Assembly: GCA_048267965.1 (NCBI GenBank)
Contig: JBLWWK010000012.1
Coordinates: 25,092-89,091 of the forward strand
Origin: GCA-2705995 sp048267965
GTDB lineage: Bacteria > Bacteroidota > Bacteroidia > Flavobacteriales_G > Salibacteraceae
Direction of reading: 5' to 3'
DNA: 64,000 nucleotides
Shown: positions 44,281-51,895 of the stretch, one piece after another
Layout: the number at the start of each line of letters is the position of its first letter
How positions within the stretch are numbered: position 1 is the first letter of the stretch
Translations under genes and position numbers: made by a program
The notes under the pieces: generated by a model
Databases searched by the model: none
What the model saw: the letters and a program-made list of their open reading frames with translations, nothing else
Told to the model about the DNA's origin: nothing

Positions 44281-45582
44281 ATGAAAACTAAACTAGTTGC
44301 ATTCGCATTATTTCTATTCGCTACAGTTAGCGGTTTTAGCCAAAGTAAATACGGAAGCAATCCTGACGATAGCTTAAAGTGTCTAGAAAACCTGTCATTG
44401 TTTAATGAGTTTTATAAGCAAGGAAACATCAAAGATGCTTATACCCCTTGGAAAAACTTGGTAGCCATCTGTCCTGCTTCTACAAAAAACCTATACATCA
44501 AAGGCATCAATATGTTGCAAAAGATGGTAGATGCTGAAAAAGACGAAGCTAAAAAAGCCCAATTAATAGATACTTTATTAATGGCTTACGATTTAAGAAT
44601 TGAGCACTTTGGTCAAAGAGCTTATGTTTTAGGTCGTAAATCTGCAGAGCTTTTAAAGTATAAAGCAGATCAGCCAGAATTAGCTTACGAAGCAGCAAAA
44701 GCTTCTTTCGATGAGCGTGGAAGTCGTACAGAAGCTGGTGTTTTACAAACGTATTACTTGTCTTTGAAATTATTGGTTGAAGCTGGAAAGCAAGATCAAT
44801 CAATGATGATTCAAGAGTTTCCGAAGTTAATGGAAGTGGTAAACGCTAACAAAGACGGCAAATACGCAACATATTACCTACAAGTTCAAACAGCTTTAGA
44901 AGATATTTTTGGTCCTTACGCTACTTGTGAAGCATTGGTAGAATTGTATCAAGATAAATTCAACGCAAACCCAGCAGATACTAACATTCAGAAAGATATT
45001 TTGAAGTTTTTCGAAATGCGTAACTGTACAGACGAGGAGTTGTTCATGAAAGCTGCAATGGCTTACGATGAGGTAAATCCTTCAGCTAACTCTAAGTTAA
45101 GTATTGGTATTGGTTTGTTAAAGAAAAACAAATACAGCGAGTCTGGAACTTACTTAAGACAAGCTGCTGAATTAACAGAAGATAAAGATGTTCAAAAGTC
45201 TGCTTACAAGTACTTAACTTATGTGTACTTACGTACAAAAAGCTACTCAAATGTGAAAACATATGCTTACAAGTGGAGTGCTTTAGATCAAGGTAATGGC
45301 GAGCCGTTTAAATTAATTGGTGATGCTTATTTCTACGGAGCTAAGACTTGTGGAGAAAATGCATGTGATCAAGGTTTCGGTTATATTGCCGCAGTAGGTA
45401 AATATTACCAAGCAAAGCAATTGAGCCCAGAGCTTGCCGCAGACTGTGATCGTATGATTGGTCAAGCACAAGCGAACTTTCCTAAGAAACAAGATTGTTT
45501 CTTCCATGGAATTACAGATGGTCAGAAAAAAGACATCGGTTGTTGGATCAATGAATCAATTACCGTAAAAACAAGACCGTAA
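44281..45582 (+). CDS. Periplasmic TPR-like repeat protein of the lptC operon
   Basis: 433 residues. Signal peptide (1-20, LVAFALFLFATVSGFSQ). Several helix-turn-helix repeats of tetratricopeptide type, such as LFNEFYKQGNIKDAYTPWKNLVAICPAS near 40-65 and GIGLLKKNKYSESGTYLRQAAELTEDKDVQ near 278-310. The C-terminal part has cysteines in TCGENACDQGFGY and DCFFHGITDGQKKDIGCW. Such proteins scaffold envelope complexes; the partner is unknown. The lptC TTG directly follows its stop, so translation is likely coupled. Confidence 0.8.
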   Translation: MKTKLVAFALFLFATVSGFSQSKYGSNPDDSLKCLENLSLFNEFYKQGNIKDAYTPWKNLVAICPASTKNLYIKGINMLQKMVDAEKDEAKKAQLIDTLLMAYDLRIEHFGQRAYVLGRKSAELLKYKADQPELAYEAAKASFDERGSRTEAGVLQTYYLSLKLLVEAGKQDQSMMIQEFPKLMEVVNANKDGKYATYYLQVQTALEDIFGPYATCEALVELYQDKFNANPADTNIQKDILKFFEMRNCTDEELFMKAAMAYDEVNPSANSKLSIGIGLLKKNKYSESGTYLRQAAELTEDKDVQKSAYKYLTYVYLRTKSYSNVKTYAYKWSALDQGNGEPFKLIGDAYFYGAKTCGENACDQGFGYIAAVGKYYQAKQLSPELAADCDRMIGQAQANFPKKQDCFFHGITDGQKKDIGCWINESITVKTRP

Positions 45583-46176
45583 TTGTCCAGATTAATAGTA
45601 AAATATTGTTGTAAGATTAGCATCCTCATTATTGGTATGGGGATGCTTTTTTCTTGTGGTAATAGCCGTAAAGAGATTACTGAGATTACTTTCGAAGAGG
45701 GGTTTCCGAACGAGGTAACCGAAAACTCTACTATTTACTACAGCGATTCTGCTCAGGTAAAAGTGAAGTTGAAAGCACCGATTATTGAGCGCTATTACAA
45801 CGAGGGCAATAAAGCTGTTTTTACCCAAGGAATCGATGTTGAGTTTTACGATAAATTAGGGCAAGTAGATTCAAGAATTACAGCCAATTGGGCGGTTCAA
45901 GAAGAAGAAAAAGGGCTCATGGAAGCCCGCAACGATGTTGTGGTGATTAACAGAAAAGGTGAAAAACTAAACACAGAACACTTAGTTTGGAACCGTAAAG
46001 ATGCTGAAATTACCAGTGATGCATTTGTGAAAATTACCACAGAAGAAGAAATAATTTACGGAGATGGCCTCCGCGCTAACGAAGACTTTACTCAATACGA
46101 AGTTCAACATATTAAAGGAATTATCTCTGTAGAAGAGGAAGAAGAACTATCAACTCAGGATCAAGAAACAAAATGA
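45583..46176 (+). CDS. lptC: LPS export periplasmic protein LptC (lipoprotein type)
   Basis: 197 residues from TTG 45583, directly after the previous stop. The N-terminus KISILIIGMGMLFSCGNSRK ends in a lipobox with Cys25, so it is a lipoprotein, a common Bacteroidota variant of the membrane-anchored E. coli LptC. The domain NSTIYYSDSAQVKVKLKAPIIERYYN and ITANWAVQEEEKGLMEARNDVVVINRKGEKLNTEHLVWNRKDAEITSDAFVKI is the LptC/OstA jelly-roll. It hands lipopolysaccharide from LptBFG to LptA. It overlaps the next gene by 4 bp. Confidence 0.88.
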   Translation: MSRLIVKYCCKISILIIGMGMLFSCGNSRKEITEITFEEGFPNEVTENSTIYYSDSAQVKVKLKAPIIERYYNEGNKAVFTQGIDVEFYDKLGQVDSRITANWAVQEEEKGLMEARNDVVVINRKGEKLNTEHLVWNRKDAEITSDAFVKITTEEEIIYGDGLRANEDFTQYEVQHIKGIISVEEEEELSTQDQETK

Positions 46177-46388
46177 AAACATACCACAAGATTATGGAAA
46201 TCGTTTGGCTAAGCATTGGTGTGCTTAGTACCGCATTTGCCATATTCATTTTTGCCAATTACGGATTTGAAGAAGACAATTACTTTGTGTTAGCAGTGCC
46301 AGTTATGGCCTTGGTTCTTTATGGTCTTCGCAGATCGGTAAGAAAGAGGCAAGAATCGGCTAATACTACTTTCAAAGAGAAGAAATAA
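46173..46388 (+). CDS. Small two-helix membrane protein of the lptC operon
   Basis: 71 residues with two helices (about 7-26, MEIVWLSIGVLSTAFAIFIFA, and 36-51, YFVLAVPVMALVLYGLRR) and a basic tail. It is regularly found directly after lptC in Flavobacteriia, often unannotated. No function known. ATGA overlap with lptC. Confidence 0.75.
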   Translation: MKTYHKIMEIVWLSIGVLSTAFAIFIFANYGFEEDNYFVLAVPVMALVLYGLRRSVRKRQESANTTFKEKK

Positions 46389-46389
46389 T

Positions 46390-46397
46390 TACATTTG
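46390..46397 (+). promoter_or_regulatory. Candidate -7 box (TACATTTG) for the CBS/CorC gene
   Basis: TACATTTG matches TAnnTTTG and ends 16 bp before the ATG at 46414, the same distance as in coaX. No TTG lies at -33. Confidence 0.35.
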
Positions 46398-46413
46398 GTA
46401 GAGTAGTTGTTTT

Positions 46414-47679
46414 ATGGACATTTCTTCCCTCTTTATAATCTTAATTACCTTAACATTATCTGCCTTTTTCTCAGGAATAGAGATAGCATTTGTTTCGGCT
46501 AACAAACTGAAAATCGAACTCGATAAAAAATTGGGTTCATGGCCAGCTAAGGTGTACTCCTACTTTCTTCAAAACGAATCGAAGTTTATTACCACTATGC
46601 TGTTGGGTAACAACATTGCATTGGTGATTTACGGTATCGTAATGGGGCAGTTGATAGAGCCTGTTATCGGTTCCTACATAGAAAATGATGTAGTAATTCT
46701 CTTGGCTCAAACTATTGTATCAACCTTGCTGATTCTAGTAACAGCCGAGTTTTTACCCAAAGTAGCTTTCCGAATCAATCCCAATAGAACACTCAGCATT
46801 TTTGCTGTTCCAGTGGTAATTATCTATGGTCTTTTGTTCGTTTTTGTATCGTTTACCTTGTGGCTTTCTGAGCTGTTAATGAAATATGTTTTACGCATTG
46901 AAACCGATCATACAAGCGTTGCTTTTAACTTGGTAGATCTAGATCATTACGTAAAAGAAGCTACTGCTGAAAGCGATATGGAAGAATTAGAAAACGAAAT
47001 TCAAATCTTTCAGAATGCATTAGATTTTGGCAGCATTAAAGCCCGTGAGTGCATGGTGCCCCGTACAGAAATTGTAGCGCTTGAAAAAGACGATTCTATC
47101 GAAGAATTGAGAGATACATTCGTAAAAACGGGCCTTTCTAAAATATTGATTTACAAAGACAATATCGACAATATAATCGGGTATGTTCACTCTTACGAGT
47201 TGTTTAAAAAGCCTGATGCCATCACAAAGATTTTGTTGCCGATTTCTATCGTGCCCGAAAGTATGCCTGCCAACGAGGTGCTCGAATTGCTCATAAAGCA
47301 AAAACGAAGTATAGCCGTTGTTGTAGATGAGTTTGGAGGCACATCAGGTCTACTTACTATTGAAGATGTGGTAGAAGAAATTTTTGGTGAAATTGAAGAT
47401 GAACACGATCACGAAGAACTGATTGAACTCAAGCTAAACGAAAAAGAATACCGTTTTGCAGCTCGATTAGAAGTAGATTATTTAAACGAAGAATACGATT
47501 TTTCTTTGCCAGAAGGCGATGAATACGAAACATTAGGCGGATTAATTATTCATTTGTTCGAAAGCATTCCGTCTGAAGGTGAAACCATCTCAGTTGATGG
47601 GTATGTTTTAAAGGTAGAAAAGGTGAGCGATAAGCGCATAGAGTGTGTTCATTTAAGAATAAAAAGCCAAGATAATTAA
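46414..47679 (+). CDS. CNNM/CorC-family membrane protein (hemolysin-like, CBS domains)
   Basis: 421 residues. Residues 1-185 are a DUF21/CNNM membrane domain (FFSGIEIAFVSANKLKIELDKK; FITTMLLGNNIALVIYGI). Residues about 205-330 are a CBS pair (MVPRTEIVALEKDDSIEELRDTF; PANEVLELLIKQKRSIAVVVDEFGGTSGLLTIEDVVEEIFGEIEDEHD). Residues about 340-420 form a CorC/HlyC transporter-associated domain. Relatives move or sense Mg2+; hemolysin is a historic label. It is a paralogue of GldE, but I see no gliding-specific mark. Confidence 0.9.
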   Translation: MDISSLFIILITLTLSAFFSGIEIAFVSANKLKIELDKKLGSWPAKVYSYFLQNESKFITTMLLGNNIALVIYGIVMGQLIEPVIGSYIENDVVILLAQTIVSTLLILVTAEFLPKVAFRINPNRTLSIFAVPVVIIYGLLFVFVSFTLWLSELLMKYVLRIETDHTSVAFNLVDLDHYVKEATAESDMEELENEIQIFQNALDFGSIKARECMVPRTEIVALEKDDSIEELRDTFVKTGLSKILIYKDNIDNIIGYVHSYELFKKPDAITKILLPISIVPESMPANEVLELLIKQKRSIAVVVDEFGGTSGLLTIEDVVEEIFGEIEDEHDHEELIELKLNEKEYRFAARLEVDYLNEEYDFSLPEGDEYETLGGLIIHLFESIPSEGETISVDGYVLKVEKVSDKRIECVHLRIKSQDN

Positions 47680-47735
47680 GCTTCTTTTATTTGATACACA
47701 ATTGTATATTCGCAACCCAATTAATTTAAGGTAAA

Positions 47736-49862
47736 ATGGCTATAATTTCTAAAATTCGTAGGCAATCTGTACTGTTATTGGTAGTAGTAGGGTTGGCTAT
47801 GGTATTGTTTATTTTAGGTGATATTCTTTCATCGAACACCAGTTTCTTTGCTCAACAAGACAACACAGTAGGTGTAATCGATGGTAACGAAATCGATTTT
47901 ATTGAGTTCAACACGCAAGTAGAGCAATACATTGCTCAGAATTTTGGGTCTCAACAGGTAAACGAAGCAACGCGTAACCAAGTAAGATCTCAAGTGTGGA
48001 ATCAATACATAGATCGTTACGTATTCGAACCTCTTTACGAAGATTTAGGAATTGCTGTTACAGACGATGAACTTATCGATTTGATTAGATCAAACTCTGC
48101 GGATCCTACCTTAATGAGATATTTCAGCGACCAACAAGGAAATATTATTGAGCAATTTAGAGATCCAATGACCAATGGCCTTAATGGTCCTGCGGTAATC
48201 GAATACTTGAAAAATGGTGTTTACTCAGGTGCACCTGAAGCTCAACAAGCAAAACAAAGTTGGGAAGCATTTAAAGAAGGATGGAGAACCAACCTGAAGG
48301 CAGGTAAGCTCAACACCCTTTTGAGAAAAGGAATGTACGTTACTTCTCTTGAAGCTGAGCAAAGCTACATAGGGAAAGAAACTAGCATTAATCTTAGCTA
48401 CGTAGCTCAACTATACGATGCTGTTCCAGATTCTTCTATTTCTTTTGATGAGTCTGACTTAAAAGCATATTACAACGAGCACAAATCAGAAGATAAATAC
48501 CAGCAAAAAGAAACTACTCGCTCAATTGAGTATGTGGTTTTCGACATTGTACCTTCTGCTAGCGATATTGAAACTACGAAAGAAACGCTTGGTGAATTAA
48601 AAGCAGCTTTCGAACAAACAGAAGACGATACGCTTTTTGTTACTGAAAATGCAGAAACTCCATTCAACATCGGTTATTACACTCCGGGTTCTTTCCCAAT
48701 GAGTATCGATACTGCTTTGTTTGCCGCCTCTGAAGGAACCGTTTTTGGTCCTTACGAAGAGAACGGAACTTTTAAATTAGCTAAAGTTATCGGGTCTAAA
48801 GTAGCTCCAGATTCTGTGGAAGCTCGTCACATTTTATTACGTGTTGAAAACGGAGACACTGCTTCTGTGAGAGCACAAGCAGATTCACTAAAACAAGTAA
48901 TTAAAGCCAACAACAACTTTGCTGAACTGGCAACTGAATATTCTTCAGATCCAGGAAGTGCTCAAAACGGTGGTGATTTAGGCTATTTTTCAGATGGTAT
49001 GATGGTTCCTGCCTTTAACAGCGCTTGTTTCGAAGGCGAAGTAGGTGACATGCCCATTGTAACTACTCAGTTTGGTGTTCACTTAATCGAAATTACCGAT
49101 CAAACAGAAGATAAAGAGAAAAAGCTAGTTGCTATTGTAGACAGCAAAGTAGAGCCTTCTGATAAAACCTACGAAAAAGCATTTAACGATGCTAACAACT
49201 TCTACATCAACAACGGTTCAGCAGAATTATTCAGAGAGAATGGCGAAAGCTTCGGCATCAGAAATGCACCAAACGTTCGCTTAAACGATCGTGCTTTAGG
49301 TGGTTTCGAAAACCCAAGAGAAATTATTACTTGGGCTTATAACAACGAAGTAGGAACCGTATCTGAGCCTTTCAGCATGAGCGAGCAATACGTTGTAGCA
49401 CTTTTAACTGAAGTGAAAGAAAAAGGCGTTCTTTCTTTCGAAAGCGTTCGTAACCAAATCGAACTAGAAGTAATTAAAGAGAAGAAAGCCGAAATGCTAA
49501 AAGAAAAAATGCAAGGCGAAACCAACTTAGAGCAATTGGCTTCTCAATTGGGTACGCAAGTGCAGCAAGTGGCTGGCATGAAATTCAACGATTTCTCAGT
49601 TCGTGGCTTAGGAAACGAACCAAAAGTTCAAGGGATTGCTTATACATTAGACCAAGGTCAAGTTTCTATCCCAATCGAAGGGAATAGAGGTGTTTATGTG
49701 GTAAGAGTAGACAGCAGAGTAGATGCTGCTACAGAAGCAATGCCATTGTTATCTGAAAAACGATCAATCGAAAGCGCAATGGGGCAGCGAGTAGATTTTC
49801 AAGTACAAAGCGTACTAAGAGATAAAGCAGGAATAGAAGATAATAGAGGTAAGTTCTATTAG
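47736..49862 (+). CDS. Periplasmic peptidyl-prolyl isomerase, PpiD/SurA type
   Basis: 708 residues. One N-terminal anchor (12-33, LLLVVVGLAMVLFILGDIL) and then a SurA-like chaperone helix domain (about 45-230). A parvulin rotamase (about 355-460; EARHILLRVENGDTASVRAQADSL ... FAELATEYSSDPGSAQNGGDLGYFSDGMMVPAF ... VTTQFGVHLIEI) is followed by a second, degenerate one (about 480-640). It assists folding of envelope proteins after Sec export, fitting the neighbouring barrel and LPS genes. A strong terminator follows. Confidence 0.9.
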   Translation: MAIISKIRRQSVLLLVVVGLAMVLFILGDILSSNTSFFAQQDNTVGVIDGNEIDFIEFNTQVEQYIAQNFGSQQVNEATRNQVRSQVWNQYIDRYVFEPLYEDLGIAVTDDELIDLIRSNSADPTLMRYFSDQQGNIIEQFRDPMTNGLNGPAVIEYLKNGVYSGAPEAQQAKQSWEAFKEGWRTNLKAGKLNTLLRKGMYVTSLEAEQSYIGKETSINLSYVAQLYDAVPDSSISFDESDLKAYYNEHKSEDKYQQKETTRSIEYVVFDIVPSASDIETTKETLGELKAAFEQTEDDTLFVTENAETPFNIGYYTPGSFPMSIDTALFAASEGTVFGPYEENGTFKLAKVIGSKVAPDSVEARHILLRVENGDTASVRAQADSLKQVIKANNNFAELATEYSSDPGSAQNGGDLGYFSDGMMVPAFNSACFEGEVGDMPIVTTQFGVHLIEITDQTEDKEKKLVAIVDSKVEPSDKTYEKAFNDANNFYINNGSAELFRENGESFGIRNAPNVRLNDRALGGFENPREIITWAYNNEVGTVSEPFSMSEQYVVALLTEVKEKGVLSFESVRNQIELEVIKEKKAEMLKEKMQGETNLEQLASQLGTQVQQVAGMKFNDFSVRGLGNEPKVQGIAYTLDQGQVSIPIEGNRGVYVVRVDSRVDAATEAMPLLSEKRSIESAMGQRVDFQVQSVLRDKAGIEDNRGKFY

Positions 49863-49895
49863 TCTATTCTTTTATTATAAAGAATAATCCTTGTG

Positions 49896-49926
49896 AAAGC
49901 GGTTCTGAAAAGAGCCGCTTTTTTTG
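49896..49926 (+). terminator. Terminator after the PpiD-like gene
   Basis: AAAGCGGTTCT (49896-49906) pairs with AGAGCCGCTTT (49911-49921), one G-U pair, around a GAAA loop and runs into seven T. Confidence 0.88.
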
Positions 49927-49967
49927 TGCCTAATTTTGCGAAAAACCGTTTACAGATAACAATTGGG

Positions 49968-50027
49968 GTGTTTCATATTCTCGGTAGGAACGCAATCTAC
50001 AATGTACCAAAAAACACTTAAATGCTC
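49968..50027. repeat. Diverged repeat, copy 1
   Basis: Starts GTGTTTCATATTCTCGGTA, has TACCAA after 18 nt, then AAACAC and ATGCTC. The arms GTGTTT/AAACAC and GGTA/TACC can pair. It shares the order and most bases with copy 2 at 50164-50229. It contains the GGTAGGAAC motif. Confidence 0.55.
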
Positions 50028-50066
50028 GATAATAGCGTTTCTTCAAAGAGTTTGAACCGCGTTGTG

Positions 50067-50086
50067 GCGATGCATATATTCATCGC
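50067..50086. repeat. Perfect 6-bp inverted repeat (GCGATG/CATCGC)
   Basis: GCGATG (50067-50072) and CATCGC (50081-50086) enclose 8 nt (CATATATT), followed by TTTT on the plus strand. Confidence 0.5.
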
Positions 50087-50098
50087 TTTTGATTGAGT

Positions 50099-50128
50099 AA
50101 AACAGCGGGTTGAAAGTGCCTGTTTTTT
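50099..50128 (+). terminator. Terminator-like hairpin in the gene-free stretch
   Basis: AAAACAG (50099-50105) pairs with CTGTTTT (50120-50126) around a 14-nt loop that can pair further, and is followed by T. It may end a small plus-strand RNA starting near 49942. Confidence 0.45.
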
Positions 50129-50163
50129 ATTACCTATTTCTTTCCAAATAATGCTCTAAAGAT

Positions 50164-50229
50164 GGGCTGTTGCGTGTTTTCATCTTCTCGGTACTGATAC
50201 CTATATTATACCAAGATGCTCTTCAGCCC
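50164..50229. repeat. Diverged repeat, copy 2, long hairpin
   Basis: GGGCTG (50164-50169) pairs with CAGCCC (50224-50229). Inside, CATCTTCTCGGTA (50181-50193) pairs with TACCAAGATG (50209-50218), leaving a 15-nt loop. GTGTTTTCATCTTCTCGGTA matches copy 1 at 18 of 20 aligned positions. Confidence 0.55.
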
Positions 50230-50359
50230 TTGAGATTGACGTTTCATTAAAAAATTGTTGCACGATGAGTAGCAGAATTTTGAGGTGATTTTTCTCAATT
50301 TGAATGATATGATGAAAATAGGCGCAAACGCTATTAGCATCGAAATCGGGTTCGTACCG

Positions 50360-51895
50360 TTAACGAAGAACAGTCATTCTTTCAGCGTCTAATTTCAAGA
50401 AAATAAACACTAAGATGGTAAATGCCCATAATGATGAACCACCGTAGCTTAAAAATGGTAATGGGATGCCAATTACGGGTGCTAAACCTAAAGTCATGGC
50501 AATATTAATAGCGAAGTGGAAAAAGAGGATGGACGCTACTGCATAGCCATAAATTCGGGTGAATTTAGAGCGTTGTCTTTCAGCCACAACAATAATTCTT
50601 ACCAAGAGGGCTACGAACAATAGCACAACAATTAAGCTGCCGAGAAAGCCCCATTCTTCGCCCACCGTGCAGAAAATAAAATCGGTGCTTTGCTCTGGAA
50701 CAAAATCGAATTTAGTTTGCGTTCCTTGTAAAAAACCCTTTCCGAAAACACCGCCAGAACCAATGGCAATCTTCGATTGGTTAACATTCCAACCGGCACC
50801 GCGTTTCAGTTTGTCTAAACTCTCTTTTTTGGCCCTTAAATCTGTACGTAATTGTTGGTAGGTTTCAGAGTCTTTAGGAGCTTCTTCTAGTTGAGTTTGC
50901 AGAACAACAATCTGGTCTTTGAGCTTGTCTTCTTCACCTAATAAAACTGTAATTCGGGTGCGTTGGTGTTCTTGTAATACATTGGTGAAAATAAATCCTA
51001 CAGTGAAAATAAACCCTAAAGAAATGGTAAGCAAACCTAGAATGGCGTTGCGTTCCCACCGATCTTTAATTTCCCGATTAAATGCGTTAAACAAGAAAAA
51101 AGTGACTAAGCCCAGTTCTATAGCGATGAGTAAATAATAGCCCGGGAAAGTAAATATCCAATAGGCAATAACAACCGCAGCCAGGTAAAGGGTAGAATAA
51201 ATAAATGCTTTTTTAGAATAATGGATTAAGCTATATGCCGCCCATCCCAAGATGCTAAACACAATAACTAATTGGTCTAACTCGAACAATAAAGCAAGTA
51301 CGAATAGCACAATGAGCAGCAAACCTCCTAATAAAAACTTACCTGATAAGCCTTCGCGGTAAAGTACAAAAACGAAAGATGCGTACACAAGCGTAGAACC
51401 CGTGTCTGGTTGTAAAAGAATGAGTATTGCTGGAACAGCAATGATTACTAATGCTTTAAAGGTGGTAAAGATTTCTTTGGGCCGTGTATCGGCCATAGTA
51501 AGCAATTTGGCAACAGCCAGTGATGTGGCAAATTTTCCAAATTCAGAGGGTTGCAAGGTGAAACTACCTATTTTGTACCAACTCTGTGCGCCTTTAATTT
51601 CTGAACCAAAGAAAAGTACTCCGGCCAACAAGATGGCCACGGCAATATAGATGTGAAAGGCAAACGATTCGAAAAACCGTCCTTCCATCATTAATACGAG
51701 CCACCCTAAAAAGAGCGAAGTGCCAATCCAAATAAATTGCTTGCCATAACTTTGAGAAGAAGCAAAAATGCTCGGAAACTCTTCGTTATAACTAGCGGCA
51801 TAAATATTTACCCAGCCAATAAGTGCTAGCGCTAGATAGATGAGAATAATTACCCAGTCTACTTCTTTAAATACGCTTACTCTTCTGCTTCTCAC
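50360..51895 (-). CDS. rodA: Rod shape-determining peptidoglycan polymerase RodA (SEDS family)
   Basis: 511 residues, about 100 longer than E. coli RodA. SEDS helices span the protein; QPDTGSTLV, the QSKIAIGSGGVFGKGFLQGTQTKFDFVPEQSTDFIFCTVGEEWGFLGSL block and the end SYGGSSLWAFTILVFIFLKLD are family signatures. It polymerises glycan strands with PBP2 in the elongasome. A charged, coiled-coil-like insert (about 319-365) interrupts the large external loop where other RodAs have the DPxGAGY segment, and additional hydrophobic sequence lies at about 230-270. It overlaps mrdA by 4 bp. Confidence 0.93.
   Translation of the reverse strand: MRSRRVSVFKEVDWVIILIYLALALIGWVNIYAASYNEEFPSIFASSQSYGKQFIWIGTSLFLGWLVLMMEGRFFESFAFHIYIAVAILLAGVLFFGSEIKGAQSWYKIGSFTLQPSEFGKFATSLAVAKLLTMADTRPKEIFTTFKALVIIAVPAILILLQPDTGSTLVYASFVFVLYREGLSGKFLLGGLLLIVLFVLALLFELDQLVIVFSILGWAAYSLIHYSKKAFIYSTLYLAAVVIAYWIFTFPGYYLLIAIELGLVTFFLFNAFNREIKDRWERNAILGLLTISLGFIFTVGFIFTNVLQEHQRTRITVLLGEEDKLKDQIVVLQTQLEEAPKDSETYQQLRTDLRAKKESLDKLKRGAGWNVNQSKIAIGSGGVFGKGFLQGTQTKFDFVPEQSTDFIFCTVGEEWGFLGSLIVVLLFVALLVRIIVVAERQRSKFTRIYGYAVASILFFHFAINIAMTLGLAPVIGIPLPFLSYGGSSLWAFTILVFIFLKLDAERMTVLR

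Larger units (their letters stand above)
49927..50359. other. 433-bp gene-free stretch with diverged repeats and hairpins
   Basis: No reading frame here looks like a gene on either strand. The stretch holds a TAATTTTG -7-like box (49931-49938), two diverged copies of a hairpin-forming element (49968-50027 and 50164-50229), a perfect GCGATG/CATCGC hairpin (50067-50086), and a terminator-like hairpin with a T run (50099-50128). Box and terminator together could delimit a plus-strand RNA of about 185 nt. On the minus strand the two copies give similar short peptides broken by stops, so a decayed repeat or mobile-element remnant is the alternative. Confidence 0.5.

Noticed and set aside
46414..47679. 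CBS/CorC protein as a hemolysin toxin or as GldE
   Set aside because: The hemolysin name is historical, and nothing in the sequence or neighbourhood singles it out as the gliding protein GldE.
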